The position numbers were made by a program, and so were the translations under genes. Positions 34,121 to 43,386 of a DNA stretch of 64,000 nt are shown piece after piece. The stretch is from Seohaeicola sp024304985 (GTDB taxonomy: Bacteria > Pseudomonadota > Alphaproteobacteria > Rhodobacterales > Rhodobacteraceae). The notes below the pieces were generated by a model that was not told where the DNA came from, did no database searches, and was given only the letters and a program-made list of their open reading frames with translations. The first letter of the stretch is position 1; every line of letters begins with the position of its first letter. The DNA lies in contig NZ_JARAMP010000005.1 in the NCBI RefSeq assembly GCF_028802875.1, positions 1 to 64,000 on the forward strand, written 5' to 3'.

Positions 34121-35098
34121 ATGAAAACGATTACCAGCCTTCTGACCGCCACCGCATTGACCACGGCCATCGCGGCCCCCGCTTTTGCCGAGACATGGGA
34201 TATGCCGCTGGCCTATCCTGCGACCAATTTCCATTCCGCCGTCGCCGCCGAATTCGGCAAATGCGTGACCACCGGCACGGGTGGCGACATCACCATCGCC
34301 ACGCATCCGTCGGGCTCGCTGATCGCGGGCAATGACATCAAGCGCGCGATCCAGACCGGGCAGGTGCCGATTGGCGAGCGTCTGATGTCTGCCCATCAGA
34401 ACGAGAACACCGTGTTCGGTTTCGACAGCATCCCCTTCCTGGCCACATCCTTCGAGGATTCGGCGAAACTGTGGGAAGCGGCAAAGCCGACACTGGAAAA
34501 GGTGCTGGCCGAGCAGGATCTGACGCTGCTTTACACCGTGCCGTGGCCGCCGCAGGGCATCTATTTCAAGACGCCCGTCACATCGGTCGCTGAAATGAAC
34601 GGCATCAAGTTCCGCGCCTATAATGCCGCGACCGCGCGTCTGGCCGAACTGACCGGCATGCTGCCCGTGCAGATCGAAGCGGCGGAACTGAGCCAGGCGC
34701 TGGCCACGGGTGTGGCGGATTCGATGATCTCATCCGCCGCCACCGGCTATGACAGCAAACTGTGGGAAAGCCTGAATTACTTCTATGAGGTCGATGCATG
34801 GCTGCCGCGCAACTATATCATGGTGAACTCCGGCGTCTGGGAAGGACTGTCCGAGGAGAACCGTGCGATCATCACCGGCTGCGCCGAACTGGCCGAATAC
34901 GCGGGTAACTGGCGCGCGCGGGAATACACGGGCTTCACCCTGCAAGGGCTGCGTGATGGTGGCATGACGGTGGAACCGGCCTCGGACACGCTGAAGGCGG
35001 ATCTTGAGGCGATCGGCGTGACCATGACCGAGGAGTGGCTGGCAGCCGCGGGCGAGGATGGCCGCGCCATCGTCGAGGCGTATCGCGCCATGAAGTGA
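34121..35098 (+). CDS. TRAP transporter substrate-binding protein (DctP family)
   Basis: 325 aa from ATG 34121, preceded by GGGAG. Signal peptide 1-23 (MKTITSLLTATALTTAIAAPAFA). DctP-type features include MPLAYPATNFHSAVAAEF, ASHP-like THPSGSLIAGNDIKRAIQTG, and MNGIKFRAYNAATARLAELTG, where the Arg normally contacts a carboxylate ligand. It captures an organic acid in the periplasm and delivers it to the DctQM pair encoded next. The neighbouring pxp genes suggest 5-oxoproline as one candidate ligand. Confidence 0.92.
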   Translation: MKTITSLLTATALTTAIAAPAFAETWDMPLAYPATNFHSAVAAEFGKCVTTGTGGDITIATHPSGSLIAGNDIKRAIQTGQVPIGERLMSAHQNENTVFGFDSIPFLATSFEDSAKLWEAAKPTLEKVLAEQDLTLLYTVPWPPQGIYFKTPVTSVAEMNGIKFRAYNAATARLAELTGMLPVQIEAAELSQALATGVADSMISSAATGYDSKLWESLNYFYEVDAWLPRNYIMVNSGVWEGLSEENRAIITGCAELAEYAGNWRAREYTGFTLQGLRDGGMTVEPASDTLKADLEAIGVTMTEEWLAAAGEDGRAIVEAYRAMK

Positions 35099-35176
35099 TC
35101 CGGGCTTGGGGGTTGTCCCTGACGGGCGGCCCCCGGCACCGATCTACAACCCCGAGAGACCAGAACGGAGGGGCCG

Positions 35177-35701
35177 ATGGCCATTCTTCGCGGACTGCGT
35201 ATTTTCCTCGACACGCTCTACCGGGCAGGCAGCATCCTTGCGGCACTGGCCCTGATGGCCATTCTGTTCCTGATCGTGGTGCAGATGATGGCCCGCTGGA
35301 CCGGCGAGGTGTTTCCCGGCGCGCCTGAATATGCAGGCTATGCCATGGCGGCGGCCTCGTTTCTGGCCTTTGCCGATGCGCTGAACAAGGGCAGCCACAT
35401 CCGCGTGTCGATCCTGCTGAACGCCCTGCCGCCGCGCGGCAAATGGATCGTCGATATCTGGTGCTTTGCCATAGGCGCCGCGATCGCGTGGTATGTCGTC
35501 TGGTATGCGCGCAAATTCGTCTACTGGTCGTGGAAATTCGGCGATGTCAGTCAGGGGCAGGACCGCACCGCGCTCTGGATGCCGCAATCGCTTTTGCTGA
35601 TCGGGGCGGTGATTTTGGCCATCGCGCTGACCGACAATCTGGTCTCGCTTCTGTTCCGCGGCAAATCCCGCGTCACCCGTGACCCCAGCGCCGTGGAGTA
35701 A
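35177..35701 (+). CDS. TRAP transporter small permease (DctQ family)
   Basis: 174 aa, four TM helices (AALALMAILFLIVVQMMAR, AMAAASFLAFADALNKGSH, DIWCFAIGAAIAWYVVWYA, LLLIGAVILAIALTDNLVS). The GSHIRV segment is the typical DctQ loop motif. It couples the binding protein to the large permease. It lies 78 bases after dctP and 5 bases before dctM, in one operon. Confidence 0.9.
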   Translation: MAILRGLRIFLDTLYRAGSILAALALMAILFLIVVQMMARWTGEVFPGAPEYAGYAMAAASFLAFADALNKGSHIRVSILLNALPPRGKWIVDIWCFAIGAAIAWYVVWYARKFVYWSWKFGDVSQGQDRTALWMPQSLLLIGAVILAIALTDNLVSLLFRGKSRVTRDPSAVE

Positions 35702-35706
35702 CCCTG

Positions 35707-37020
35707 ATGGAAGATCTGTCGATCATCATCCTGTTTCTGTTCGTCCTGTTCGTCCTGCTGGGCTCTGGCGTCTGGGTCGGCCTGGCGCTGATGGGCGTCG
35801 CCTGGGTCGGGATGGAGCTGTTCACTACGCGCCCCGTGGGCGACGTGATGATGACGGTGCTGTGGCGTGCGTCATCCTCATGGACGTTGACGGCGCTGCC
35901 ACTCTTCATCTGGATGGGCGAGATCCTGTTCCGCACCCGCCTGTCCGAGGACATGTTCCGCGGGCTTGCGCCGTGGATGGCGCGGCTGCCGGGCGGGCTG
36001 ATGCATACCAATATCGCAGGCTGCACGGTTTTCGCCGCCGTGTCGGGCAGTTCCGCCGCCACGCTGACCACCGTGGGCAAGATGTCGATCCCCGAACTGC
36101 GCAAGCGCAATTACCCCGAAAAGATGATCATCGGCACGTTGGCTGGGGCGGCCACGCTTGGCCTGATGATCCCGCCCTCGCTGACGCTGATCGTTTACGG
36201 CGTGACCATCAACGAGAGTATCTCAAAGCTGTTCTTCGCAGGCGTCTTGCCCGGTCTGGTGCTGGCGGTGATGTTCGCGGCCTATGTGGCGATCATGTCC
36301 CGCGTGTCGCGCGACTGGAAACCCGACCCCGAACCGCGTCAGAGTTTTTCCGAAAAAGTGGCCAATTCGCGTTTCCTGATCCCGGTTTTCGCCCTGATCG
36401 GTGTGGTCATCGGCTCGATGTATCTGGGCTATGCCACCGCGACCGAGGCGGCGGCGCTGGGTGTCATCGGCGCGCTGGTGCTGGCGGCGATCCAAGGCTC
36501 GCTGACATGGGAGACGTTCACCCAATCGCTGATGGGGGCCACCCGCACATCCGCCATGATCGCGCTGATCCTGGCCGGGGCGGCGTTTTTGTCCATGGCC
36601 ATGGGCTTTACCGGCCTTCCGCGCGGGCTGGCCGACCTGATCGGCAGTTTCAACCTGACCCGGTTCGAGCTTCTGATGGTGCTTTTGGTCTTCTACATCA
36701 TCCTTGGCATGTTCCTTGACGGGATTTCCTCCGTGGTGCTGACCATGGCTGTGGTGGAACCCATGGTGCGCGAGGCGGGGATTGATCTCATCTGGTTCGG
36801 CATCTTCGTCGTGGTCGTGGTCGAGATGGCGCAGATCACGCCGCCCATCGGGTTCAACCTCTTCGTGTTGCAGGGCATGACGCAGCACGAGATGGGCTAT
36901 ATCGCCCGCGCCGCCTTTCCGATGTTCCTGATCATGGTGCTGATGGTCTTTGTGCTGATCTTCTTTCCGGAACTGGCCACATGGCTGCCCGAGAATGTCC
37001 GACAAGGGCCGGGCGGTTGA
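35707..37020 (+). CDS. TRAP transporter large permease (DctM family)
   Basis: 437 aa, about 12 TM helices. DctM signatures: GCTVFAAVSGSSAATLTTVG, TLAGAATLGLMIPPSLTLI, YGVTINESISKLFFAG, and EMAQITPPIGFNLFVLQGM near the C-terminus. It moves the substrate with Na+ down its gradient. It is followed almost directly by an SBF-like carrier gene (2 bases after the stop). Confidence 0.93.
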   Translation: MEDLSIIILFLFVLFVLLGSGVWVGLALMGVAWVGMELFTTRPVGDVMMTVLWRASSSWTLTALPLFIWMGEILFRTRLSEDMFRGLAPWMARLPGGLMHTNIAGCTVFAAVSGSSAATLTTVGKMSIPELRKRNYPEKMIIGTLAGAATLGLMIPPSLTLIVYGVTINESISKLFFAGVLPGLVLAVMFAAYVAIMSRVSRDWKPDPEPRQSFSEKVANSRFLIPVFALIGVVIGSMYLGYATATEAAALGVIGALVLAAIQGSLTWETFTQSLMGATRTSAMIALILAGAAFLSMAMGFTGLPRGLADLIGSFNLTRFELLMVLLVFYIILGMFLDGISSVVLTMAVVEPMVREAGIDLIWFGIFVVVVVEMAQITPPIGFNLFVLQGMTQHEMGYIARAAFPMFLIMVLMVFVLIFFPELATWLPENVRQGPGG

Positions 37021-37022
37021 AC

Positions 37023-37955
37023 ATGATCGCGGAAATGCTGGCCAGTATCGCCCGTCATGGGCGGCTGGCCCTTGTCGCAGGGCTGTTGGCCGGGTTGACG
37101 CTGCCCGATCTGGCGGCGGTGATCCGGCCATGGCTGCCGCATCTTGTGGCGCTGTTGCTGTTCCTGACAGCGTTCCGCATTGGGCTGCGGCAGGCCGCCG
37201 GTTCGTTGGCCGAGGCACGCTCGGGTCTGGCCTTGATCGCGGTGTTCCAGCTTCTCATGCCGGTGTCGGCGCTGATGATCTTCTGGGCGCTGGGCCTGAT
37301 GGCGACACCCTTCGCCATCGCCGTGATGCTGATGCTGACCGCGCCCGGTGTCTCGGGGGCGGCGGCCTTCACGGCGCTCTTGGGGCGTGACCCGGCCCCG
37401 GCGCTGCGCCTGCTGATCGCAGGCATGGCGGTGTTTCCGCTGACCGTGATGCCGATCCTCTGGGCCACGCCCGCTTTGGGCAACATGGCCGACGTGCTGG
37501 CGGCGTCCGGGCGGTTGCTGGCGGTGATCACGCTGGCGTCAAGCCTTGGCTTCGCCCTGCGTCGTCTGATCCCCGCACCCGATCTGCGACAGGTGGACGG
37601 GCTGAACGCTATTGCCCTTTTCGTCATCGTGATCGGGCTGATGGCGGCGGTGGGCCCGGCCCTGCGTGCCGACCCGGTGCTGGTGCTGAAATGGCTGGCT
37701 GGTGTCTGCGCGGTCAATTTCGGCCTGCAGATCGCCTGCTACATGATCCTGCGGGGACGGACGGTGATGGATCCGACCGGCCCCTCCATCATCGCTGGCA
37801 ATCGCAACGTGGCGTTGTTCCTGCTGGCGCTGCCTGCGGCCACGACGGACCCGCTCTTGATCTTCATCGGTGTGTATCAGGTGCCCATGTTTCTGACCCC
37901 CATCGCGATGCGCTGGCTCTATGCACCGCGCCCTGATCCGAAAGTTGCCCACTGA
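37023..37955 (+). CDS. SBF/BASS-like integral membrane carrier
   Basis: 310 aa from ATG 37023. Nine to ten TM helices; MLTAPGVSGAAAFTALLGRD and SIIAGNRNVALFLLALPA resemble the crossover motifs of the bile acid:sodium symporter superfamily, though divergent. It is linked to dctM by a 2-base gap and to pxpB by a 4-base gap. Possibly a second route for, or an exporter of, the compound handled by this operon. Confidence 0.65.
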   Translation: MIAEMLASIARHGRLALVAGLLAGLTLPDLAAVIRPWLPHLVALLLFLTAFRIGLRQAAGSLAEARSGLALIAVFQLLMPVSALMIFWALGLMATPFAIAVMLMLTAPGVSGAAAFTALLGRDPAPALRLLIAGMAVFPLTVMPILWATPALGNMADVLAASGRLLAVITLASSLGFALRRLIPAPDLRQVDGLNAIALFVIVIGLMAAVGPALRADPVLVLKWLAGVCAVNFGLQIACYMILRGRTVMDPTGPSIIAGNRNVALFLLALPAATTDPLLIFIGVYQVPMFLTPIAMRWLYAPRPDPKVAH

Positions 37956-37959
37956 TCCC

Positions 37960-38718
37960 ATGCCCCAGATTGACGCCCCAACCGCCTCGTTTCCCCGCAT
38001 CGCCCCCGTTGGCATCGCGGGCCTGCTGGTCAGTTTTGCCGACCGGCTGAGCGAGCCTGCCAACCGTGCGGCCTTGGCCTTTCGCGCCGCGATCGAGGCC
38101 GAGGCGCTGGACGGGATCGAAGAGGTGGCGACCTCGCTCACCTCGACCTTTGTCCGGTTCGATCCGCTGCATCTGGATCATGCCACCTTGTCCAGGCATC
38201 TGGAAAGCCTTCTGAAAACGCAGGATTGGACCCGTGCCGAACTGCCCGGCGGACGGCGGCATTTCCGCATTCCCTGCGTCTTCGGCACAGATATGGCCCC
38301 GCAATTCGACGAGGCGGCGCAGGTGGCGGGCCTGTCCGCGCAAGAGGCCATCGCCAGCCTGACCGCCGCGCGCCCCCGCGTGCTGACCATCGGTTTCGCG
38401 CCCGGCCAGCCCTATACAGGCGAGCTTGGCCCCGAATGGGACATCCCGCGCCAGACCGCGCTGACCCCGCGTGTGCCCGAAGGCGCGCTGGTGGTGGCGA
38501 TCCGGCAGCTGATCATCTTCTCCGCCCCTACCCAGACCGGCTGGCGGCATATCGGCCAGACGGCCTTTCGCTGCTTTCGCCCCGAGGCGGAGGAGCCTTT
38601 CGCCCTGCGCCCCGGCGACGAGATCTCGCTGCGCGCGATCAGCCCCGCTGAACTGGAGCGTATCCGCGCCGAGGATCAGACCGGCCAGGGTGGCGCCGAT
38701 GTGGAGGTGATCCGATGA
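37960..38718 (+). CDS. pxpB: 5-oxoprolinase subunit B (KipI/allophanate hydrolase subunit 1 family)
   Basis: 252 aa from ATG 37960; an in-frame ATG at 37921 lies inside the upstream gene. The family motifs RHFRIPCVFGTDMAPQFDE, TIGFAPGQPYTGEL and IPRQTALTPRVPEGALV are clear. PxpB acts with PxpA and PxpC to open 5-oxoproline to glutamate with ATP. Order here is B-C-A, with B and C overlapping by 4 bases. Confidence 0.88.
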   Translation: MPQIDAPTASFPRIAPVGIAGLLVSFADRLSEPANRAALAFRAAIEAEALDGIEEVATSLTSTFVRFDPLHLDHATLSRHLESLLKTQDWTRAELPGGRRHFRIPCVFGTDMAPQFDEAAQVAGLSAQEAIASLTAARPRVLTIGFAPGQPYTGELGPEWDIPRQTALTPRVPEGALVVAIRQLIIFSAPTQTGWRHIGQTAFRCFRPEAEEPFALRPGDEISLRAISPAELERIRAEDQTGQGGADVEVIR

Positions 38719-39731
38719 GCCGCCAGTTGATCATCCACCGCGCCGGGCCACAGGTGACCGTGCAGGACCGGGGCCGTCCGGGCCTTCTGGGACAAGGGTT
38801 GTCGCAGGGCGGGGCGGCCGATCCCGTGGCGCTGGCCGAAGGCGCGGCGCTACTGCGTCAACCTGCCAGCCATGCGGCGCTTGAAATGGCCGGGATGGGC
38901 GGCAGCTTTGAGGTGACGGAGGATACCCGCATCGCCCTGACCGGCGCGCCGATGCAAGCCAGCATCGACGGGCAGGCCGTGGCGTGGAACGCCAGCCATC
39001 TGCTGCGCGCGGGTGAACGGTTGGAGATTGGTGCGGTGATGCGTGGCCTCTACGGTTATCTGCATCTGGGCGGCGGGGTGGCCACCGAAACGGTGCTGGG
39101 CGCGCGGGCGGCGCATCTGGCCGCAGGTATCGGCCGCGCCCTGCGCCCCGGTGACCGGCTGCCCTTGGGCGATGACACCCGCGCCGAGGTGGGCATGACG
39201 CTGGACCCCGAGCCGCGCTTCGCAGGCGGTTTGGTGCGGATCACCCGGTCCATGCAGACGCATCTTTTCACGGCCGAGATGCTGGAGCGGTTCCAGAATA
39301 CAGCCTTCAAGCGCGATGCGCGCGGCAACCGGATGGGCGCGCGGCTGGAATTCGAGGGGGCACCCTTCGCGGCCTCGGGCCAGCTCAGCATCCTGTCCGA
39401 GGTGATCGTGCCCGGTGACATCCAGATGACCGGCGACGGTACGCCCTTCGTCCTGCTGCCCGAATGTCAGACGACCGGCGGCTATCCAAGGATCGGCACG
39501 GTCATTCCCGCCGATCTGCCCCGCGTGGTGCAGGCGGGGCCGGGCGTGACCCTGCGCTTCGAGGTGATCGACCTGCCCGACGCCATCGAGGTGCATCGCC
39601 GTCATATTGCGACGCTGGCAAAACTGCCCGCCACCATCCGTCCCCTCTTGCGCGACCCTGCGCAGATGCAGGATCTTCTGTCCTATCAACTCATCGGCGG
39701 CGTGATCTCCGCCCATGATGACCACCTGTAA
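38715..39731 (+). CDS. pxpC: 5-oxoprolinase subunit C (biotin-dependent carboxyltransferase-like family)
   Basis: 338 aa. N-terminal TVQDRGRPGLLGQGLSQGG, GYLHLGGGVATETVLGA, and C-terminal VILPEC-like FVLLPECQTTGGYPRIGTV are hallmarks of the KipA/allophanate hydrolase subunit 2 family. No biotin is involved in PxpC despite the family name. It overlaps pxpB (ATGA) and lies 12 bases before pxpA. Confidence 0.9.
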   Translation: MSRQLIIHRAGPQVTVQDRGRPGLLGQGLSQGGAADPVALAEGAALLRQPASHAALEMAGMGGSFEVTEDTRIALTGAPMQASIDGQAVAWNASHLLRAGERLEIGAVMRGLYGYLHLGGGVATETVLGARAAHLAAGIGRALRPGDRLPLGDDTRAEVGMTLDPEPRFAGGLVRITRSMQTHLFTAEMLERFQNTAFKRDARGNRMGARLEFEGAPFAASGQLSILSEVIVPGDIQMTGDGTPFVLLPECQTTGGYPRIGTVIPADLPRVVQAGPGVTLRFEVIDLPDAIEVHRRHIATLAKLPATIRPLLRDPAQMQDLLSYQLIGGVISAHDDHL

Positions 39732-39743
39732 GGAGCGTGAGCC

Positions 39744-40520
39744 ATGACCTTGCCCCCCCGCCTGAGTGTCGATCTGAATGCCGATATGGGCGAAAGCTTT
39801 GGCCCCTGGCGGATGGGCGATGACGCCGCGCTGCTGGATATCGTCACCTCGGCCAATATCGCCTGCGGTTTTCACGCGGGTGATGCGGATGTGATGTTCA
39901 AGACGATGCGGCTGGCCGTGCAGAACGGTGTCGGCATCGGCGCACATCCCGGCTACGGCGACCTGCAAGGCTTTGGCCGCAACCGGATGCAGGTGCCGCG
40001 CGCCACGCTGCAAAACCAGATCCGCTATCAGGTGGGCGCGGCCCAAGCCATGGCGCGCGCGGTGGGCGGGCAGGTGCGGCATCTGAAACTGCATGGCGCG
40101 CTGGCCAACACGGCAGCCGAGGATTTCGAACTGGCCACGGCCCTTTATGACGCAGCCCTCTCGGTCGCGCCCGATATCGCGATCATGGTGCTGGCCGCCA
40201 CAGAGCAGCAGGCCGCTGCCCATGCGCTGGGCTGCAAACATGTCTGCGAGATTTTCGCCGACCGCGCCTATAACGACGATGCCACGCTGGTGGATCGCTC
40301 GATCCCCGGTGCCGTGATCCATGACGCCGCGCTCGCCGGCAGGCGCATCACCGATATGGTCCTGCGCCGGGCCATCGTGACCGCCTCTGGCCACGAAATC
40401 CCCACGCGGATCGACACGATCTGCCTGCATGGCGACACGCCCGAGGCTGTCGACATCGCCCGCGCCGTGCGCCACGAACTCGAGGCCGCCGGGATCACGG
40501 TCACCCGGTTCCCGGTGTGA
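39744..40520 (+). CDS. pxpA: 5-oxoprolinase subunit A (LamB/YcsF family)
   Basis: 258 aa. Signature LNADMGESFG (11-20), ANIACGFHAGD, GAHPGYGDLQGFGRN and VRHLKLHGALAN. It is the ATP-using subunit of 5-oxoprolinase. The operon also contains the TRAP and SBF-like carriers, so uptake and opening of 5-oxoproline, or of a related lactam, is a reasonable joint role. Confidence 0.92.
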   Translation: MTLPPRLSVDLNADMGESFGPWRMGDDAALLDIVTSANIACGFHAGDADVMFKTMRLAVQNGVGIGAHPGYGDLQGFGRNRMQVPRATLQNQIRYQVGAAQAMARAVGGQVRHLKLHGALANTAAEDFELATALYDAALSVAPDIAIMVLAATEQQAAAHALGCKHVCEIFADRAYNDDATLVDRSIPGAVIHDAALAGRRITDMVLRRAIVTASGHEIPTRIDTICLHGDTPEAVDIARAVRHELEAAGITVTRFPV

Positions 40521-40531
40521 CGGCCTGCCTG

Positions 40532-40553
40532 CTTCATCTTGCCTCAAATACTC
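40532..40553 (-). repeat. Copy 2 of the four-copy intergenic motif
   Basis: Minus strand TATTTGAGGCAAGATGAA, between the convergent 3' ends of pxpA and truA. It matches copy 1 at 16 of 18 positions. Confidence 0.5.
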
Positions 40554-40566
40554 AAGAACCGCGGGA

Positions 40567-41337
40567 TCAGCCCGCGAAAGGGTCGATGGGGTAGCCGACA
40601 CCCGCCAGATAGAGCCCCTGCGGCGGGCAGACTGGCCCGCAGGCGGCGCGGTCCCGCGCCTCCAGCGCCGCTTTCACGTCATCCGGCTGCCATGCGCCCG
40701 ATCCCACCCGCTCCAGCGTGCCCACGATGCTGCGCACCTGATTGTGCAGGAAGGATCGCGCCGATAGGCGGAACTGCAATTCCGGCCCCGACAACCCGTC
40801 GCGGCGGTCGATGGTGAGGCTGTCCAGCGTCTTCACCGGGCTGGTCGACTGGCACATCGTGCTGCGGAAGGTGGTGAAATCATGCAGCCCCAGCAGATGG
40901 GCCGCCCCCGCGCGCATCGCCTCATGATCCAGCTCGCGCGGCACCTGCCAGACCAGCCCCGCATCATGGGTCGCAGGCGCGCGACGCATCAGCAGGCGGA
41001 ACAGATAGCGCCGTTCCAGCGCCGAGAACCTGGCATGCCAGTCATCCGCCACACGGGCGGCCGCGACAACCGCCACGGGCAGGGGTTTCAGATGATAATT
41101 CAGCGCCTCTGACAGGCGAAACGGGTCCCAGTCGCGTGCCATGTCGCAATGGGCCACCTGCGCCAGCGCATGCACGCCCGCATCCGTGCGCCCGGCGGCG
41201 GCGATGCGGTGGGGGCCGGGTTCCAGCCGCGCCAGCGCCTGCTCGATCGCGCCCTGCACGGATGGCTGATCCGCCTGCGCCTGCCATCCGGCAAAGGGCG
41301 CGCCATGATATTCGATCCTGAGGGCATATCTGGGCAT
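40567..41337 (-). CDS. truA: tRNA pseudouridine(38-40) synthase
   Basis: 256 aa from ATG 41337; the longer frame upstream lacks family homology. MPRYALRIEYHGAPFAGWQ at the N-terminus, catalytic Asp in AAGRTDAGVHALAQV, HARFSALERRYLFRL and FLHNQVRSIVGTL are typical. It modifies uridines 38-40 in the anticodon arm of tRNAs. Length is normal. Confidence 0.95.
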   Translation of the reverse strand: MPRYALRIEYHGAPFAGWQAQADQPSVQGAIEQALARLEPGPHRIAAAGRTDAGVHALAQVAHCDMARDWDPFRLSEALNYHLKPLPVAVVAAARVADDWHARFSALERRYLFRLLMRRAPATHDAGLVWQVPRELDHEAMRAGAAHLLGLHDFTTFRSTMCQSTSPVKTLDSLTIDRRDGLSGPELQFRLSARSFLHNQVRSIVGTLERVGSGAWQPDDVKAALEARDRAACGPVCPPQGLYLAGVGYPIDPFAG

Positions 41338-41420
41338 GGCAAGGCTCATAGAGGGTTTCGTCGTCCGGCTCAATCCATCCGGCGCGGTGCGTGCCGATGG
41401 GGCGGATGCGCTCCGCGCGG

Positions 41421-41443
41421 GGATATTTCCGGCAAGAAGAAAC
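41421..41443 (+). repeat. Copy 3 of the four-copy intergenic motif
   Basis: TATTTCCGGCAAGAAGAA, in the divergent region between truA and ycjX. This is the only copy not between convergent genes. Confidence 0.45.
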
Positions 41444-41515
41444 GCAGGCGCAAGGCTCTGGTGATCCGGGGGACGCGCGCCTATCTTGGGGAAGAACGGA
41501 AGGCAGGGCAGAGAC

Positions 41516-42931
41516 TTGGGCATCACCGATCTGGCAGACGGGATCACGCGGCGCGTCGAGGCACTGGGCGATACGCTGTCCGGTGCATTCATGGAGCCGG
41601 TGATCCGCTTGGGCGTCACCGGCCTCGCGCGCTCGGGCAAGACAGTGTTCATCACCTCGCTGGTGGCCAACCTGATCGACCGGGCCCGGATGGGCGCACT
41701 GGCCGCGCAGGCCGAGGGCCGGATCGAGGCCGCCTATCTGCAGCCGCAACCCGATGACACGCTGCCGCGCTTTGATTACGAGACGCATCTGGCGGCATTG
41801 ACGGCGGCGCAACCGCATTGGCCCGACAGCACGCGGGCGGTGTCGGAACTGCGCCTGTCGCTGCGGGTGCGTCCGACGGGGCTCTTGTCGGGCCTGTCCG
41901 GGCCGCGCACCCTGCATCTGGATATCGTGGATTATCCGGGCGAATGGCTGCTGGATCTGGGGTTGATGGACAAGACCTATGACCAGTGGTCGCGCGAGGT
42001 CATGGCGCGGATCGCGTCGCGGAGCGAGGCGGCGGAATTTATGGCCCGTGTCTGCGCTGTCGATCCGGCCAGCCCGCATGACGAGCCACTGGCGCAGGAT
42101 CTGGCGCGCCGCTTCACCGGCTATCTGAACGCAGCAAGGGCGGCGGGATATTACGACTGCACGCCGGGGCGGTTCATTCTGCCGGGCGATCTGGCAGGCT
42201 CGCCCGTGCTGACCTTCGCGCCCTTGCCGGGTGAGGGGGAGGGGCCGCGCAAATCCCTGCGCCGCGAGATGGCCCGCCGGTTCGAGGCGTATAAGGCGCA
42301 GGTCGTCAAACCCTTCTTCCGCGATCATTTCTCGCGCATCGACCGTCAGGTCGTGCTGGTCGATGCCTTGGGCGCGATCCACAAAGGCCCCGCAGCGGTC
42401 GAGGACATGCGCCAAGCCATGGCCGAGACGCTGGGGGCGTTCCGCCCCGGCGGCAACGCCTTTCTGAGCCGCCTTTTGCGCGGCAAACGGGTGGAGCGTA
42501 TCCTGTTCGCCGCCACCAAGGCTGATCATCTGCACCACAGCCAGCACCCGCGCCTGACCGCGATCATGCAGGCCCTCACGCGCGAGGCCCGGTCGCGCGC
42601 CGATTTCGCAGGGGCCCAGACCGCCGCCATGTCCATCGCCGCCCTGCGCGCCACGGTGGAAGAGACGATCACCCACGCGGGCAAGCCCCTGGACTGCGTG
42701 CGCGGCACGCTGCTGGAGACGGGGAAACAGGCGGCCTTCTATCCCGGCGATCTGCCCGAGGACCCGAACCGCCTGCTGGGGCCGGCCCGCGCCGGGGCGC
42801 AAAGCTGGCTTGATGAGGACTACAAGGTGATGAATTTCGCCCCCGCCCCCCTGCGCCTGCGCCCCGGAGAAGGGCCGCCGCACATAAGGCTGGACCGCGC
42901 GGCGCAATTCCTGATCGGGGACCGGCTGTGA
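41516..42931 (+). CDS. ycjX: YcjX family (DUF463) P-loop protein
   Basis: 471 aa from TTG 41516, or 481 aa from TTG 41486; neither has a strong ribosome-binding site and no ATG fits. P-loop GLARSGKTVFITSLVANL, followed by LHLDIVDYPGEWLLDLGL (Walker B-like), FILPGDLAGSPVLTFAPL, FSRIDRQVVLVDALGAIHKG, and ILFAATKADHLHHSQH. YcjX is a putative GTPase/ATPase often paired with the membrane protein YcjF, as here (43383), and tied to envelope stress in other bacteria. A GNAT gene sits between the two. Confidence 0.88.
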   Translation: MGITDLADGITRRVEALGDTLSGAFMEPVIRLGVTGLARSGKTVFITSLVANLIDRARMGALAAQAEGRIEAAYLQPQPDDTLPRFDYETHLAALTAAQPHWPDSTRAVSELRLSLRVRPTGLLSGLSGPRTLHLDIVDYPGEWLLDLGLMDKTYDQWSREVMARIASRSEAAEFMARVCAVDPASPHDEPLAQDLARRFTGYLNAARAAGYYDCTPGRFILPGDLAGSPVLTFAPLPGEGEGPRKSLRREMARRFEAYKAQVVKPFFRDHFSRIDRQVVLVDALGAIHKGPAAVEDMRQAMAETLGAFRPGGNAFLSRLLRGKRVERILFAATKADHLHHSQHPRLTAIMQALTREARSRADFAGAQTAAMSIAALRATVEETITHAGKPLDCVRGTLLETGKQAAFYPGDLPEDPNRLLGPARAGAQSWLDEDYKVMNFAPAPLRLRPGEGPPHIRLDRAAQFLIGDRL

Positions 42932-43386
42932 TCCGGCCCGCACAACCCACTGATGCGGGGGCTGTGGCGGCGATCCTGTCGCAGTTCATCGACACGACCG
43001 ACTGGATGCCGCGTCTTTATACGCGCGCCGAGGAATTGGCCTTTGCCGGGCTGATGGTGGATCGCGGCTGGGTGCGCGTGGCGGAACCTGCGGGGCCGGG
43101 CCGGGGCATCGCCGGTTTCATGGCGCTGGATGCGGGCTTCATCCATGCGCTTTACGTGGCGCAGGAGCAGCGGAGGCAGGGTGTCGGGCAGGCCTTGCTG
43201 GACCATGCCAAATCACGAGAGACGCGGCTGGAGTTGAACACCTTTCAGGCCAATGCGGGCGCGCAGCGCTTTTATGCGCGTGCCGGGTTTCGCGAGGCTG
43301 GGCGGGGCGACGGTTGCGGGCAGGGGTCTGTCAATGACGAGGGCCTGCCGGATATCCGGCTGATCTGGGAAAGGGACATGGCATGA
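42928..43386 (+). CDS. GNAT family N-acetyltransferase
   Basis: 152 aa from GTG 42928, overlapping the ycjX stop (GTGA). The acetyl-CoA loop reads VAQEQRRQGVGQALLDHAK (Q/RxxGxG/A). FQANAGAQRFYARAGFREAG is the usual C-terminal strand-helix. The substrate is unknown. It is coupled at both ends to ycjX and ycjF, so it is probably part of the same unit rather than an insertion. Confidence 0.87.
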   Translation: MIRPAQPTDAGAVAAILSQFIDTTDWMPRLYTRAEELAFAGLMVDRGWVRVAEPAGPGRGIAGFMALDAGFIHALYVAQEQRRQGVGQALLDHAKSRETRLELNTFQANAGAQRFYARAGFREAGRGDGCGQGSVNDEGLPDIRLIWERDMA

